Below, piece by piece: positions 35,662-43,375 of a stretch of DNA of 64,000 bases (the first letter of the stretch is position 1; each line of letters starts with the position of its first letter). The stretch covers positions 27,317 through 91,316 of the forward strand of contig JAIXTI010000121.1 in the NCBI GenBank assembly GCA_027484025.1. Direction: 5' to 3'. Origin of the DNA: a bacterium. GTDB lineage: Bacteria > Gemmatimonadota > Gemmatimonadetes > Gemmatimonadales > Gemmatimonadaceae. Position numbers and translations under genes: made by a program. A model generated the notes under the pieces. That model made no database searches. It was given only the letters and a program-made list of their open reading frames with translations, and was not told where the DNA came from.

Positions 35662-35775
35662 CACAAAAAAACGGATCGCTCGAACGATCCAACCTTGACG
35701 GACGGGACATCGGTCCCGGTCAGTCGAAGGCGCGAAACCCGCTCACAAGAGTGCGGTCTCGCGTCTTTTTTGTTT
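35662..35775 (+). ncRNA. Candidate structured RNA or leader ending in an intrinsic terminator
   Basis: After a run of seven A's come three stem-loops: GGATCGCTCGAACGATCC, then a longer helix (TTGAC ... GGGACATCGGTCCC ... GTCA), then a GC-rich terminator stem (GGCGCGA...CCGC / GCGG...TCGCGTC) followed by TTTTTTGTTTTT. It ends 67 bp before the start codon of the sigma-54 activator. It could be a small RNA, or a 5' leader with attenuation. I could not match it to a known riboswitch class. Confidence 0.45.
35727..35775 (+). terminator. Strong intrinsic terminator
   Basis: A long GC-rich stem with a short ACAA loop (CTC-ACAA-GAG) is followed by a T-rich tract TTTTTTGTTTTT. It either ends the candidate RNA or attenuates the gene at 35843. 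Confidence 0.8.
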
Positions 35776-35842
35776 TTGCCCGTGGTGATGCAGCGCACCC
35801 CTCACGAGGCCGGTAGTCACCGGCGTCCTTTCAGGTCCGGAT

Positions 35843-37402
35843 ATGAGCAACGTCGCTCTATACAACACTGAGGTTCCGTCCGCCTTCCCATTGGCCCGCG
35901 GCGCGTCACTCACCACGCGCGTCCCTAGCGGCCGCGATCGGCACCTGCGCATTGCCTCTGAGGGGCAGGTGACCACCTCCACGCCGCGCCCCGCCCTGCT
36001 GCGCATCCTGGTCGTGTCTTCCAACGTGCAGGCGTGCGTGGCACTGCGAGAGGTCTTCGAGCGCGAAGGGCGAGAGGTCTTGAGCGCGTCGTCGCCGGCC
36101 GGTGTGGTCGAGATGATCGGTCGCGCCGAAGTGAACCTGCTGATCAGCGATCAGTTGTTGCCTGACGAGAGTGGTTACGCGCTCCTTGAATCGGTGCGCG
36201 AGAAGCATCCCACCGTCATGACTGCGCTCATGGCCGCGCCGGGAATGTCGCAGGCGCCGCTCCTGGCGTTCGAGCGCGGCGCGTCGGACTACCTCACGCA
36301 GCCCATCGACGCCGACGAAGCGGTAGCCTTCCTGCGCCGCGCTGACAACATGCACACGGTTCGTGAGCATGTCGTGACGCCGACGAGCGGAGCATACGAA
36401 GCGCCCGACTACCGTGGCATGTACGGCACCACGTCGGTGATGCGTGATGTCTTCCGGATGATCTCGCGGGTGGGCCGTACGGGGGTGACCGTACTGGTCA
36501 CCGGCGAGAGCGGCACGGGAAAGGAACTGGTGGCGCGCGCGCTGCACGACGAAAGCGCACGGCGCAACAAGCCGTTCATCGCCCTCAACTGCTCGGCGTT
36601 GCCGTCGGAGCTCGTGGAGAGCGAGCTGTTCGGTCACACACGTGGCGCGTTCACGGGCGCCGTGAAGGATCGCGGCGGCCTGTTCGAAGCGGCCCATGGC
36701 GGTACCCTCTTTCTCGACGAAATCGGTGATCTGGGTCCATTGGCGCAAGCCAAGGTGCTGCGTGCCGTGGAAAGCGGTGAAGTCATGCGCGTGGGAGGAA
36801 CGAAGTCGTCACACGTGGATGTGCGCGTGATTGCGGCGACGAACCGTCCATTGGACGCCATGGTGCTCGACGGTCGATTCCGCGAGGACCTGCTCTATCG
36901 GCTCAAGGTGATTACACTGGCGCTGCCGCCACTGCGTGAACGCAAGTCGGACATTCCGCTGCTGACGAGTCATTTCCTGCAGCTGTTCGCCGAGCGTCAC
37001 AGTTTGCCGGCGCGTGCCTTGAGTGACGATGCCCGCGACATCCTCATGCAGTACGACTGGCCGGGGAACGTGCGCGAGCTGCGCAACGTGATCGAGGGTG
37101 CGTTGGTCATGTGTGACGGCGCCGAGATCGACGCGTGCGACCTCCCGGCAAACCTCACCACCGCGTCGCCCAGTTTGTCGGTGCCGACGTCGATGATGGA
37201 GCAGTCCGCCGACCTGCCGTTCGTGGAAGCGCGCGAACGGGCGCTGCGCGAATTCGACCGGGCGTTCCTCGGCGCGGCGTTGGCGCGCAACGGCGGCAAC
37301 ATTGCCCGCACGGCCCGTGCGCTTGGTCTGCATCGTCAGTCGTTGCAGAAGCTCCTGGCGCGCCGCGATTTGCGGAACGGTGAGACGACGCGCGAGCTCT
37401 GA
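35843..37402 (+). CDS. Sigma-54-dependent NtrC-type activator with degenerate receiver
   Basis: The 519-residue protein has an N-terminal receiver fold (~52-165) after a 50-residue extension, a central AAA+ domain (~185-415) and a C-terminal Fis-type helix-turn-helix (GGNIARTARALGLHRQSLQK). The AAA+ domain has Walker A GESGTGKELVARAL, the sigma-54 contact loop GAFTGA and Walker B GGTLFLDEIGDL, so it should activate sigma-54 promoters. In the receiver, the acidic pair is replaced by Ser-Ser-Asn (LVVSSN, 59-61) and the conserved Lys by Gln (LTQP, Q153), while an Asp remains at 103. Conventional phosphorylation is therefore doubtful. It follows a candidate structured RNA. Confidence 0.92.
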   Translation: MSNVALYNTEVPSAFPLARGASLTTRVPSGRDRHLRIASEGQVTTSTPRPALLRILVVSSNVQACVALREVFEREGREVLSASSPAGVVEMIGRAEVNLLISDQLLPDESGYALLESVREKHPTVMTALMAAPGMSQAPLLAFERGASDYLTQPIDADEAVAFLRRADNMHTVREHVVTPTSGAYEAPDYRGMYGTTSVMRDVFRMISRVGRTGVTVLVTGESGTGKELVARALHDESARRNKPFIALNCSALPSELVESELFGHTRGAFTGAVKDRGGLFEAAHGGTLFLDEIGDLGPLAQAKVLRAVESGEVMRVGGTKSSHVDVRVIAATNRPLDAMVLDGRFREDLLYRLKVITLALPPLRERKSDIPLLTSHFLQLFAERHSLPARALSDDARDILMQYDWPGNVRELRNVIEGALVMCDGAEIDACDLPANLTTASPSLSVPTSMMEQSADLPFVEARERALREFDRAFLGAALARNGGNIARTARALGLHRQSLQKLLARRDLRNGETTREL

Positions 37403-37431
37403 GCGCTGTCTCCGGACTCGCGCGGCGTGTT

Positions 37432-38016
37432 CTAGAACGCTCCCTGATAGCGCCGCTTGGAGACCGCTTCTTCCATGAGCATCGTCATTTCGCTCGTGAT
37501 GTTGTCCCACGAGGCATCGGCCAACACACGGCTGCTGGAAAAAACGACATCGGCACGGGCGAGCAGATAGCGCTCGCGCGGCGCACGTTCCACCGGCGCA
37601 GAGCGGGGCGGTACCACGTCGTCCATGCAATCGTACACGACAGCGCCTTCACCGAACGCGCCGAGCATGGTGGGCGCCGGCATGGGCGTGAAGAACCACT
37701 GAATGGGGGTGTCGAAGCGGTGCGGCAGCTCGCCCGTGGCACCGACGAGATCGAGCAGCAACGCACGCACCGTGGTGAGCGTCGCGGATTCGCTGTCGCG
37801 ATACGCCGACGGCAACCGTGGGATGATGCGGTGAACGTTGGGATGTGGTTCCGAACGATCGACGACCGCTTTGACCACGTCGTCGAGAAACTGGGGCGCT
37901 TCGACGTAGAGCACGTCGCGCGAGTGCGCAAAACGTGAGCACAGCTGCTGTGGGCGCTGCCACTCGAAGTCCCAGCGCAGATGGCTGTGGACAATGATGG
38001 GCCGCGCGCTGATCAC
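37432..38016 (-). CDS. Glycosyltransferase-like protein, apparently internally shortened
   Basis: From the GTG at 38016 the product has 194 residues. The N-terminus RPIIVHSHLRWDFEWQRPQQ is the typical beginning of a GT4-like glycosyltransferase group of ~370-400 residues, and YDCMDDVVPPRSAPVERAPR, then LLARADVVFSSSRVLADA, continue that fold. Directly afterwards comes SWDNITSEMTMLMEEAV, which looks like the C-terminal WD-T helix of the same family. The donor-binding second Rossmann domain is therefore missing. This looks like an internal deletion of ~150-190 codons with the frame kept, so the product is probably inactive. An ATG at 38112 extends the frame without homology. Confidence 0.6.
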   Translation of the reverse strand: MISARPIIVHSHLRWDFEWQRPQQLCSRFAHSRDVLYVEAPQFLDDVVKAVVDRSEPHPNVHRIIPRLPSAYRDSESATLTTVRALLLDLVGATGELPHRFDTPIQWFFTPMPAPTMLGAFGEGAVVYDCMDDVVPPRSAPVERAPRERYLLARADVVFSSSRVLADASWDNITSEMTMLMEEAVSKRRYQGAF

Positions 38017-38334
38017 ATCGGCAATGCGAGTCGTCACGAGAGCGTCCGGCGGAATGAGAAGAAGCAGGGCAAGGCGAGTGCCATGACTCCAGCGTTGAGC
38101 GTCCGCGAGCATCGCATCAATTATGCATCACATACGCCGGGCGTATGCATGCCGCGTCACACTGGTGGTTCGTGCGCTGTCCATGTACGCACGCCGTGAT
38201 GATGCGGACCAGTCATGGCACACGAAACGACGGCACATCCGGCACCCCTCCGCACCGGACATACCGCCGCTCGTGCACACCCGAGGGTGTGTTTTCGCAT
38301 CATCATTGTCGAGCTACATCAATGCTTCGCTTCG

Positions 38335-38970
38335 CTACGGCGCTTCGTTCCGCCGACGCATGGGATCGTCGGTGATGGGACCGATGTAATTGGCCGTCTC
38401 GCGTCCACGGCGTCGTGTTCCGAAGAACGTGGCATCATCGTACAGCTCGCTGCGATAGAAATCGTCATCGTTGCTGCTGCGATCAGCGAGTGACTGCTGT
38501 GGCATCAGTGCGGGATTCGTGCCACTGTTTCCCGGGAACCGCTCGCGCAGCGACACTTCGTATTCCCGCGACAGCGTCTTGCGATCGTACGCCGGTAACG
38601 TCCGTGGATCGACGATCGACGAGCTCAGGTACACATCATCCTCTTCGTCGTCCAGTCTCGCGGAGCCGATGGGAATGAGCACATGGCGATCGTCGCTGGC
38701 GTTGAGGGCGTCCTTGTCGATCTGTGCTTCGAAGTAACGGACTTTCATGAGACCGGTGTCGACGACGAGGTCTTTGACGGTGCCGATCTTTTCACCGTCG
38801 GCGGTCCGTACATCCCAGCCGCGGATGTCGGGATCACCATCGGCCACCTGCAGGTCACTCATGTCATCGAGGTGGACCAGACGTGGCGTGACGTCGCGCT
38901 CCTTCCCAGACGTCTTCTGCGGGCGCTCGGTGTCGTCATCGCGATCCGAGTAGGGATTCTCTTGCTGCAT
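38335..38970 (-). CDS. PRC-barrel domain protein
   Basis: The 211-residue acidic protein has a PRC-barrel in its middle: IRGWDVRTADGEKIGTVKDL, VVDTGLMKVRYFEAQIDKDA, and HVLIPIGSARLDDEEDDVYL. These small beta-barrels occur in the photosynthetic reaction centre H subunit, in RimM and in many stand-alone bacterial proteins that may bind other proteins or RNA. The C-terminal ~80 residues are charged and probably disordered. The ATG at 38970 (MQQENPY) is the likely start. In phototrophic relatives such barrels can be part of the reaction centre, but no photosynthesis gene is in the window. Confidence 0.82.
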   Translation of the reverse strand: MQQENPYSDRDDDTERPQKTSGKERDVTPRLVHLDDMSDLQVADGDPDIRGWDVRTADGEKIGTVKDLVVDTGLMKVRYFEAQIDKDALNASDDRHVLIPIGSARLDDEEDDVYLSSSIVDPRTLPAYDRKTLSREYEVSLRERFPGNSGTNPALMPQQSLADRSSNDDDFYRSELYDDATFFGTRRRGRETANYIGPITDDPMRRRNEAP

Positions 38971-39015
38971 GCGGTGCACTCCTGCCCTGAACCGAGGGCG
39001 ATGGTAAGGCGTGGG

Positions 39016-39255
39016 TCAGCGAGGGACTGACGAGGTATCTCGAAGCGTGTCCTGTCGCATGCCGCTGTCAGGCGGCGCGAGCGTCCCGGCTGCGGCACTG
39101 GAGTCGCGGACCGCCGTGCTGTCGGCCCCTGAAGCCGTCATCGTGTCGGTATCGTTCCTCGCCAAGAGGAACCAGAGCAGACCAAGAAGCAGAATGCCGG
39201 CCAGCAACCAGGGCCAGACGTTCTTTTCCTTTCGCTTGATGTTGATCTCCGCCAT
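39016..39255 (-). CDS. Small single-pass membrane protein of unknown function
   Basis: The 79-residue protein has a basic N-terminus (INIKRKEKN), one transmembrane helix (WPWLLAGILLLGLLWFLLA, ~14-32) and a Thr/Ser/Ala/Asp-rich tail that probably faces the periplasm. It lies 45 bp upstream of the PRC-barrel gene on the same strand and may be co-transcribed. No family is recognised. Confidence 0.6.
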   Translation of the reverse strand: MAEINIKRKEKNVWPWLLAGILLLGLLWFLLARNDTDTMTASGADSTAVRDSSAAAGTLAPPDSGMRQDTLRDTSSVPR

Positions 39256-39465
39256 TGCGGGCCTCGTGGAGTAAGGTTGAGAGCCCCCAGAGGGGCAATT
39301 CCCGGTCCATCCGGCCTCAGTTGCCTAGGCAAATCGCATCTGGGGACCGCCGCGGGTTGCTTACTTGTGACGCCGCCGTCATGTACATTCCCGATATGGT
39401 CGCGTCTGTCACGCGCTAAGCACCGACGCCGGTGCACTTAATGGAAAGGCTGTGCCCCCGAGGCA

Positions 39466-39786
39466 GTGATGGGTCGGAAAACCCTGTCCGACGATGTGAT
39501 TCCGGTTGTGGCTGAACGATTCAAGGCGCTCTCCGAACCGGCGCGCCTGCATTTGTTGCGTGCGCTCATGCGTGGCGAGCGCACGGTGAACGAGCTGGTG
39601 GAAACCACCGGATTCGGACAGGCGAACGTGTCGAAGCACCTCCAGGTGCTCCACGCGCACGGTTTCGTGCGGCGCCGGAAGACCGGACTGTTCGTGCACT
39701 ATGCCCTGGCCGACCGTGAGGTCGTGAAGCTCTGCGACACGATGAGCAGCCGGGTTGGTGCTCCAACGACCGACCCGCTTGATTGA
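39466..39786 (+). CDS. ArsR-type winged-helix transcriptional regulator
   Basis: The ~106-residue protein has the ArsR fold: ERFKALSEPARLHLLRALMR, the recognition helix region TTGFGQANVSKHLQVLHAHG, and the wing FVRRRKTGLFVHYALAD. There is no CxC metal-binding motif in the recognition helix, so metal sensing of the classical kind is unlikely; a single Cys is near the C-terminus (KLCDTM). The start is GTG 39466 or ATG 39469. It ends four bases before the beta-CASP hydrolase gene and likely forms an operon with it. Confidence 0.9.
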   Translation: MMGRKTLSDDVIPVVAERFKALSEPARLHLLRALMRGERTVNELVETTGFGQANVSKHLQVLHAHGFVRRRKTGLFVHYALADREVVKLCDTMSSRVGAPTTDPLD

Positions 39787-39790
39787 ACGG

Positions 39791-41200
39791 ATGCAGATCG
39801 AATTCTTCGGCGCCGCACAGGAAGTCACCGGTTCCTGTCACATTCTCCGCGTCGGCAGCGGCACCCATCAGCGCACGGTGCTGCTCGACTGCGGCATGTT
39901 TCAGGGGAAGCGCAGCGAGTCGCGCGAAAAGAACAAACGGCTGCCGGTGCCGATCGACGACATCGACGCGGTCATTCTGAGTCACGCGCACATCGACCAC
40001 GCCGGCCGCCTCCCCTACCTCGTCGCGCAGGGGTACAAGGGCACCATCTGGGCCACCGCGGCCACGCGCGACCTGTGTGCCATCATGCTCGCCGACAGCG
40101 CGCACATTCAGGAGAAGGACGCCGAGTATCTGGCGCGTCATCGCGATGAAGTCATCGAGCCGCTGTACCGCATGGAAGACGCCACGCGCACGCAGGAGTG
40201 CATGGTGGGCATGCCGTACAACAAGTGGTTCGACGTGACCGATGGCGTGCGCGCGCGCTTTACCGAGGCGGGGCACATTCTGGGGAGCGCGTCGGTGGTG
40301 GTCGAGCTGCGCGAGGGCGAGCGCCTCAAGCGCGTCATTTTCTCCGGTGACATTGGTCGCGCGGGACTGCCCATCATTCGCGACCCCGCCCCGCCCGAAG
40401 ACGGCGCCGATGTGATCATCTGCGAAAGCACCTACGGCAACCGCGATCACGAATCGGTCGATGGCGCGCGTGATCAGTTGGCGCAGGTGGTGCGCGATAC
40501 CGCCGCGCGCGGCGGGCGTATTCTCATTCCGGCCTTCGCGGTGGGACGCACGCAGGAGCTCGTGTACGATTTGCACGCGCTGCGTCGCGACGGAAAGATT
40601 CCCGAGATTCCCATTTACATCGATTCCCCGCTGGCCACGAATGCCACCGCGGTGTTTGCGATGCACCCCGAGGCGTACGACCAGAACGAAGAGCTCGTGC
40701 GTCGTTCGCCCAACCTGTTCGACTTTCCCATGGTGTCGTTCACGCGCGACGTGAGTGAGTCGAAACGCCTGAACAGCATGCACGGCCCCATGATCATCAT
40801 TGCGGCGTCGGGGATGGCGGAGTCGGGGCGCATTCTGCATCACCTGCACTACGGAGCCAGCGATCCGCGCAATACGATCCTCATTGTGGGCTTTCAAGCC
40901 GAACACACGCTGGGGCGTCGCATTGTCGAGCAGCGACCGACGCTGCGCATTTTTGGCGACGAGGTACCGCTCGCGGCGGAAGTCGAAGTGTTGAACGGCT
41001 ACAGTGCGCATGCCGATCGCACCGGACTGCTGTCGTGGTTGCGTGATGTGCGACGACATGGCGAACGCAACGGGCGCGGTACGCCAACGGTGTATCTGGT
41101 GCACGGCGAACATGCCGCGCAGGACGCGTTCGCCGAGCAGCTCCGCCACGACGGCTTCCGGACGGAAATCCCGGCCCCTGGGACCGTCGTTCCGGTCTGA
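39791..41200 (+). CDS. Metallo-beta-lactamase/beta-CASP RNase-like hydrolase
   Basis: The 469-residue protein shows the full beta-CASP set: IEFFGAAQEVTGSCHIL, LSHAHIDHAGRLPYL with the HxHxDH zinc motif, AGHILGSAS, SGDIGR, the CASP motifs CESTYGNRDHE and IPAFAVGRTQEL, ASGMAESGRILHHL, and the C-terminal GYSAHADRTGLLSWL of the RMMBL region. It resembles CPSF73-like bacterial proteins (YsoA/TTHA0252 type), which act as endo- or exoribonucleases. The ATG at 39791 fits the family. The upstream ArsR-like regulator suggests controlled expression. Confidence 0.93.
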   Translation: MQIEFFGAAQEVTGSCHILRVGSGTHQRTVLLDCGMFQGKRSESREKNKRLPVPIDDIDAVILSHAHIDHAGRLPYLVAQGYKGTIWATAATRDLCAIMLADSAHIQEKDAEYLARHRDEVIEPLYRMEDATRTQECMVGMPYNKWFDVTDGVRARFTEAGHILGSASVVVELREGERLKRVIFSGDIGRAGLPIIRDPAPPEDGADVIICESTYGNRDHESVDGARDQLAQVVRDTAARGGRILIPAFAVGRTQELVYDLHALRRDGKIPEIPIYIDSPLATNATAVFAMHPEAYDQNEELVRRSPNLFDFPMVSFTRDVSESKRLNSMHGPMIIIAASGMAESGRILHHLHYGASDPRNTILIVGFQAEHTLGRRIVEQRPTLRIFGDEVPLAAEVEVLNGYSAHADRTGLLSWLRDVRRHGERNGRGTPTVYLVHGEHAAQDAFAEQLRHDGFRTEIPAPGTVVPV

Positions 41201-41263
41201 CCGTCAAAAGTCGGGGGTTTTGTGGTGCCGTTAGGGGGCGCGTTGGCGTAGTTTGGCGGAGTC

Positions 41264-41947
41264 ATGGCTCGTTCGGCTCCCAAGATCCCCCGCCCCCGTC
41301 TCGTCCGCTTCCTCTCCCGCGCCCTGGTGGTGTTGGGAGCCGGATGGCTGGTCAGTCTGCTGTGTATTGCAGGCTGGTCGCGCCGTAGCTCCACGGAGAA
41401 AGCGGACGCAATCGTGGTCCTTGGCGCGGCCCAGTACGGCGGCCGCCCGTCGCCAGTGCTCAAGTCGCGGCTCGATCACGCGCTGGGGCTGTTCAAGGCC
41501 GAGCGGGCAACTCACGTGGTGCTGACCGGTGGCCGGCGCCCTGGTGATCTCATCAGCGAAGCGGCCGCCGGCCGGCGCTATCTCGTGCGGCGCGGTATTC
41601 CCAACGAAGCCATGTTGCTCGAGCCGGCGGGCCGCACGTCACTGGCCTCCATTCGCGGCGCCGCCCAGCTGCTCGTCGCCCGTCGCGATTCGTTATCCGG
41701 ACGGGCCGACAGCGCCGCCGCCATCAAGCCGCGCGTGTTGCTGGTGAGCGATCCGTTTCACATGCTGCGCCTCGAAGTGCTCGCGCGGTTGAACGGCCTC
41801 ACGCCGCTCCCGTCGCCCACGCGCACGAGCCCCATTTCCGCCAACCGCGCGGTGCTCGAATACATGTTGCGCGAGTCGGTGGCGTTGCCGACCGACCTTG
41901 CGCTCATGCTCTGGTTGAAAATGACGGGGCGGAAAGTCGACGGGTGA
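41264..41947 (+). CDS. YdcF-like DUF218 membrane protein
   Basis: A 227-residue protein with one N-terminal transmembrane helix (ALVVLGAGWLVSLLCIAG) and a DUF218 domain: DAIVVLGAAQYGGRPSPVLK, SRLDHALGLFKAERATHVVL, TGGRRPGD, SEAAAGRRYLVRRGIP and LVSDPFHMLRL. Members such as ElyC/SanA act in envelope polysaccharide or peptidoglycan metabolism; the reaction is not defined. It is the last gene of a rightward run. Confidence 0.9.
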   Translation: MARSAPKIPRPRLVRFLSRALVVLGAGWLVSLLCIAGWSRRSSTEKADAIVVLGAAQYGGRPSPVLKSRLDHALGLFKAERATHVVLTGGRRPGDLISEAAAGRRYLVRRGIPNEAMLLEPAGRTSLASIRGAAQLLVARRDSLSGRADSAAAIKPRVLLVSDPFHMLRLEVLARLNGLTPLPSPTRTSPISANRAVLEYMLRESVALPTDLALMLWLKMTGRKVDG

Positions 41948-41974
41948 GTGCGTCGCCGGCGCGTATCGCGCGGG

Positions 41975-42961
41975 CTACTGCAGCGGCGGCGGTACGAGCC
42001 GGTGAACACCGCGCGCATCGACCTCGATGAGCGGTGCCTGCGCGATGTCGTCGCCAAGTGCCACGCGTTCGCCGCTCGAAGCGCCGATGCGAAGCGCCGC
42101 CGCAAACGAAAACGCGCCGGCCTTCGCCACGTTCACTTTGTAGCCCAAGTCGGCGAGTGAGGCGACGGTCACGCGGCTCAACGGCATGCCACCGGGAACG
42201 GCGAAACCCTGCATGAGTTCTGCGCCGAAGACCGTGGCACGCCAATGGACGTCGCGTGTGCCTTGTGCGCCCGTGTTTTCCACGGGTACGATGTCGCCAG
42301 GAAACAGCGTGCCGCCGGCGGCTCCAAACGCCGCGCGCGCGCCACTTCCCGTGAAGTACGGGTTGTCGGTGCCGGCGCCGACCAGCAGCGTGCGCTTGTA
42401 GTTCCAGAGGGTGCCGATACCGAGCACGTGACCGAGTTCGTGCAGCACGACATCATCGAGCGTGCCGTGCTCTTCCAACGCACTCATGTCGTCCGCATCG
42501 ATTTCGAAGAAGCCCATGATGGGGAGCTTCGTCTCGGAGTTCACGAAACAGGGGCTCGCTTTGGCCACGGTCTTGCCGGGCCCATCGATGCTCGTCACGC
42601 GCACGAACACGAGCAGATCGTTCACCGACTCCGCGACCGCAGGTATCCACTCCTGGCAATCGGCCGCCGGCGCATCGAGGCGGGTGGTGCCGACGTCGGC
42701 GGTGATGATTTCGCGCCACCGCGCGACGCCCTTGCTGAACGCCTCACGCATGCGTGGCGTGGCGCCGTTGCCGACAAAGCGCAGCTGCATGTCGTACGTC
42801 GATGTCGAAGGCACCGGCGCGACCGGCGGTGGCACCGTGGCGCTGACCGGACCCGACGGTGCGGGTGCGTCACCGCACGCGGAGAGCAGCGCGAGACTCC
42901 AGGTGAATGCCGAGATCGAGCGAACAGCGGGACCTGCGAACCACCGGCGATGTCGAGTCAT
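41975..42961 (-). CDS. Leishmanolysin-like (M8) metalloprotease lipoprotein
   Basis: The 328-residue protein has a lipoprotein signal (LALLSAC, Cys at 29) and a Pro/Ser/Thr linker. The catalytic domain holds LHELGHVLGIG (H174, E175, H178) and, as in leishmanolysin, a more distant third ligand in DVHWRATVFGAELM (H239), followed by a Met (MPLSR) that may form the Met-turn region. Four Cys may form disulfides. It is expected on the outer membrane or periplasmic face. It is homologous to the C-terminal part of the gene at 43376, from which it is separated by a palindromic repeat; the two look like a tandem duplication. Confidence 0.88.
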   Translation of the reverse strand: MTRHRRWFAGPAVRSISAFTWSLALLSACGDAPAPSGPVSATVPPPVAPVPSTSTYDMQLRFVGNGATPRMREAFSKGVARWREIITADVGTTRLDAPAADCQEWIPAVAESVNDLLVFVRVTSIDGPGKTVAKASPCFVNSETKLPIMGFFEIDADDMSALEEHGTLDDVVLHELGHVLGIGTLWNYKRTLLVGAGTDNPYFTGSGARAAFGAAGGTLFPGDIVPVENTGAQGTRDVHWRATVFGAELMQGFAVPGGMPLSRVTVASLADLGYKVNVAKAGAFSFAAALRIGASSGERVALGDDIAQAPLIEVDARGVHRLVPPPLQ

Positions 42962-43053
42962 GGACCATGATGACAGCGAAACAACGAACTGCGGCCTCGT
43001 CGCCGTGCCCCTGCATACGCGACGTTCAGTGCGCGGTTCCGCAACGACAAACA

Positions 43054-43079
43054 GCCTGCGTGATGGTGATCACGCAGGC
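43054..43079. promoter_or_regulatory. Perfect dyad upstream of the leishmanolysin-like gene
   Basis: GCCTGCGTGAT and ATCACGCAGGC are an 11-bp perfect inverted repeat with a four-base centre, 93 bp upstream of the gene at 41975-42961. It could be an operator or a hairpin in the leader; there is no T-run. Confidence 0.4.
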
Positions 43080-43182
43080 CGAGATACGCACAATGAACGA
43101 AGTGTGCCGGGAGAGGTGTTACGGGGCGGGCTGTTGGGTCACGTTCAACTGCGGAGTGTTTGGTCCGGCGGTTAACGGGCGA

Positions 43183-43331
43183 CGAATTGAGCCCTCAGGG
43201 GGAAGAACGTAAGGAGAAAGGGAAAAGCACCGGGCCATCCACTGAACCACAAACTGCGGTGGTGGTTTGTGGAGGATCGCCCCGTGCTTCACCCTTTCTC
43301 CTTACGTGCTTCCCCCTGAGGGCTCGATTCG
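43183..43331. repeat. Long palindromic repeat, copy 3 of the GCCCTCAGGGG family
   Basis: Arms of about 40 bp with few mismatches (start CGAATTGAGCCCTCAGGGGG; right end CCCCCTGAGGGCTCGATTCG) enclose a loop with AAAGCACCGGG/CCCCGTGCTT. The left flank GGTTAACGGGC is shared with the copy at 17.6 kb, and the right flank GACCCCAAC with the copy at 18.9 kb. It lies between the two leishmanolysin-like genes. Confidence 0.88.
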
Positions 43332-43375
43332 CCGCCAGTGAACGGCGCGATAAAGACCCCAACCCCCGACCGCCG

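Noticed and set aside
35662..35775. Known cyclic-di-GMP, cobalamin or other common riboswitch
   Set aside because: None of the conserved boxes of these classes was found; only stem-loops and a terminator are visible.
38335..38970. Photosynthetic reaction centre H subunit
   Set aside because: It has only a PRC-barrel and no transmembrane helix, and no other photosynthesis gene is nearby.
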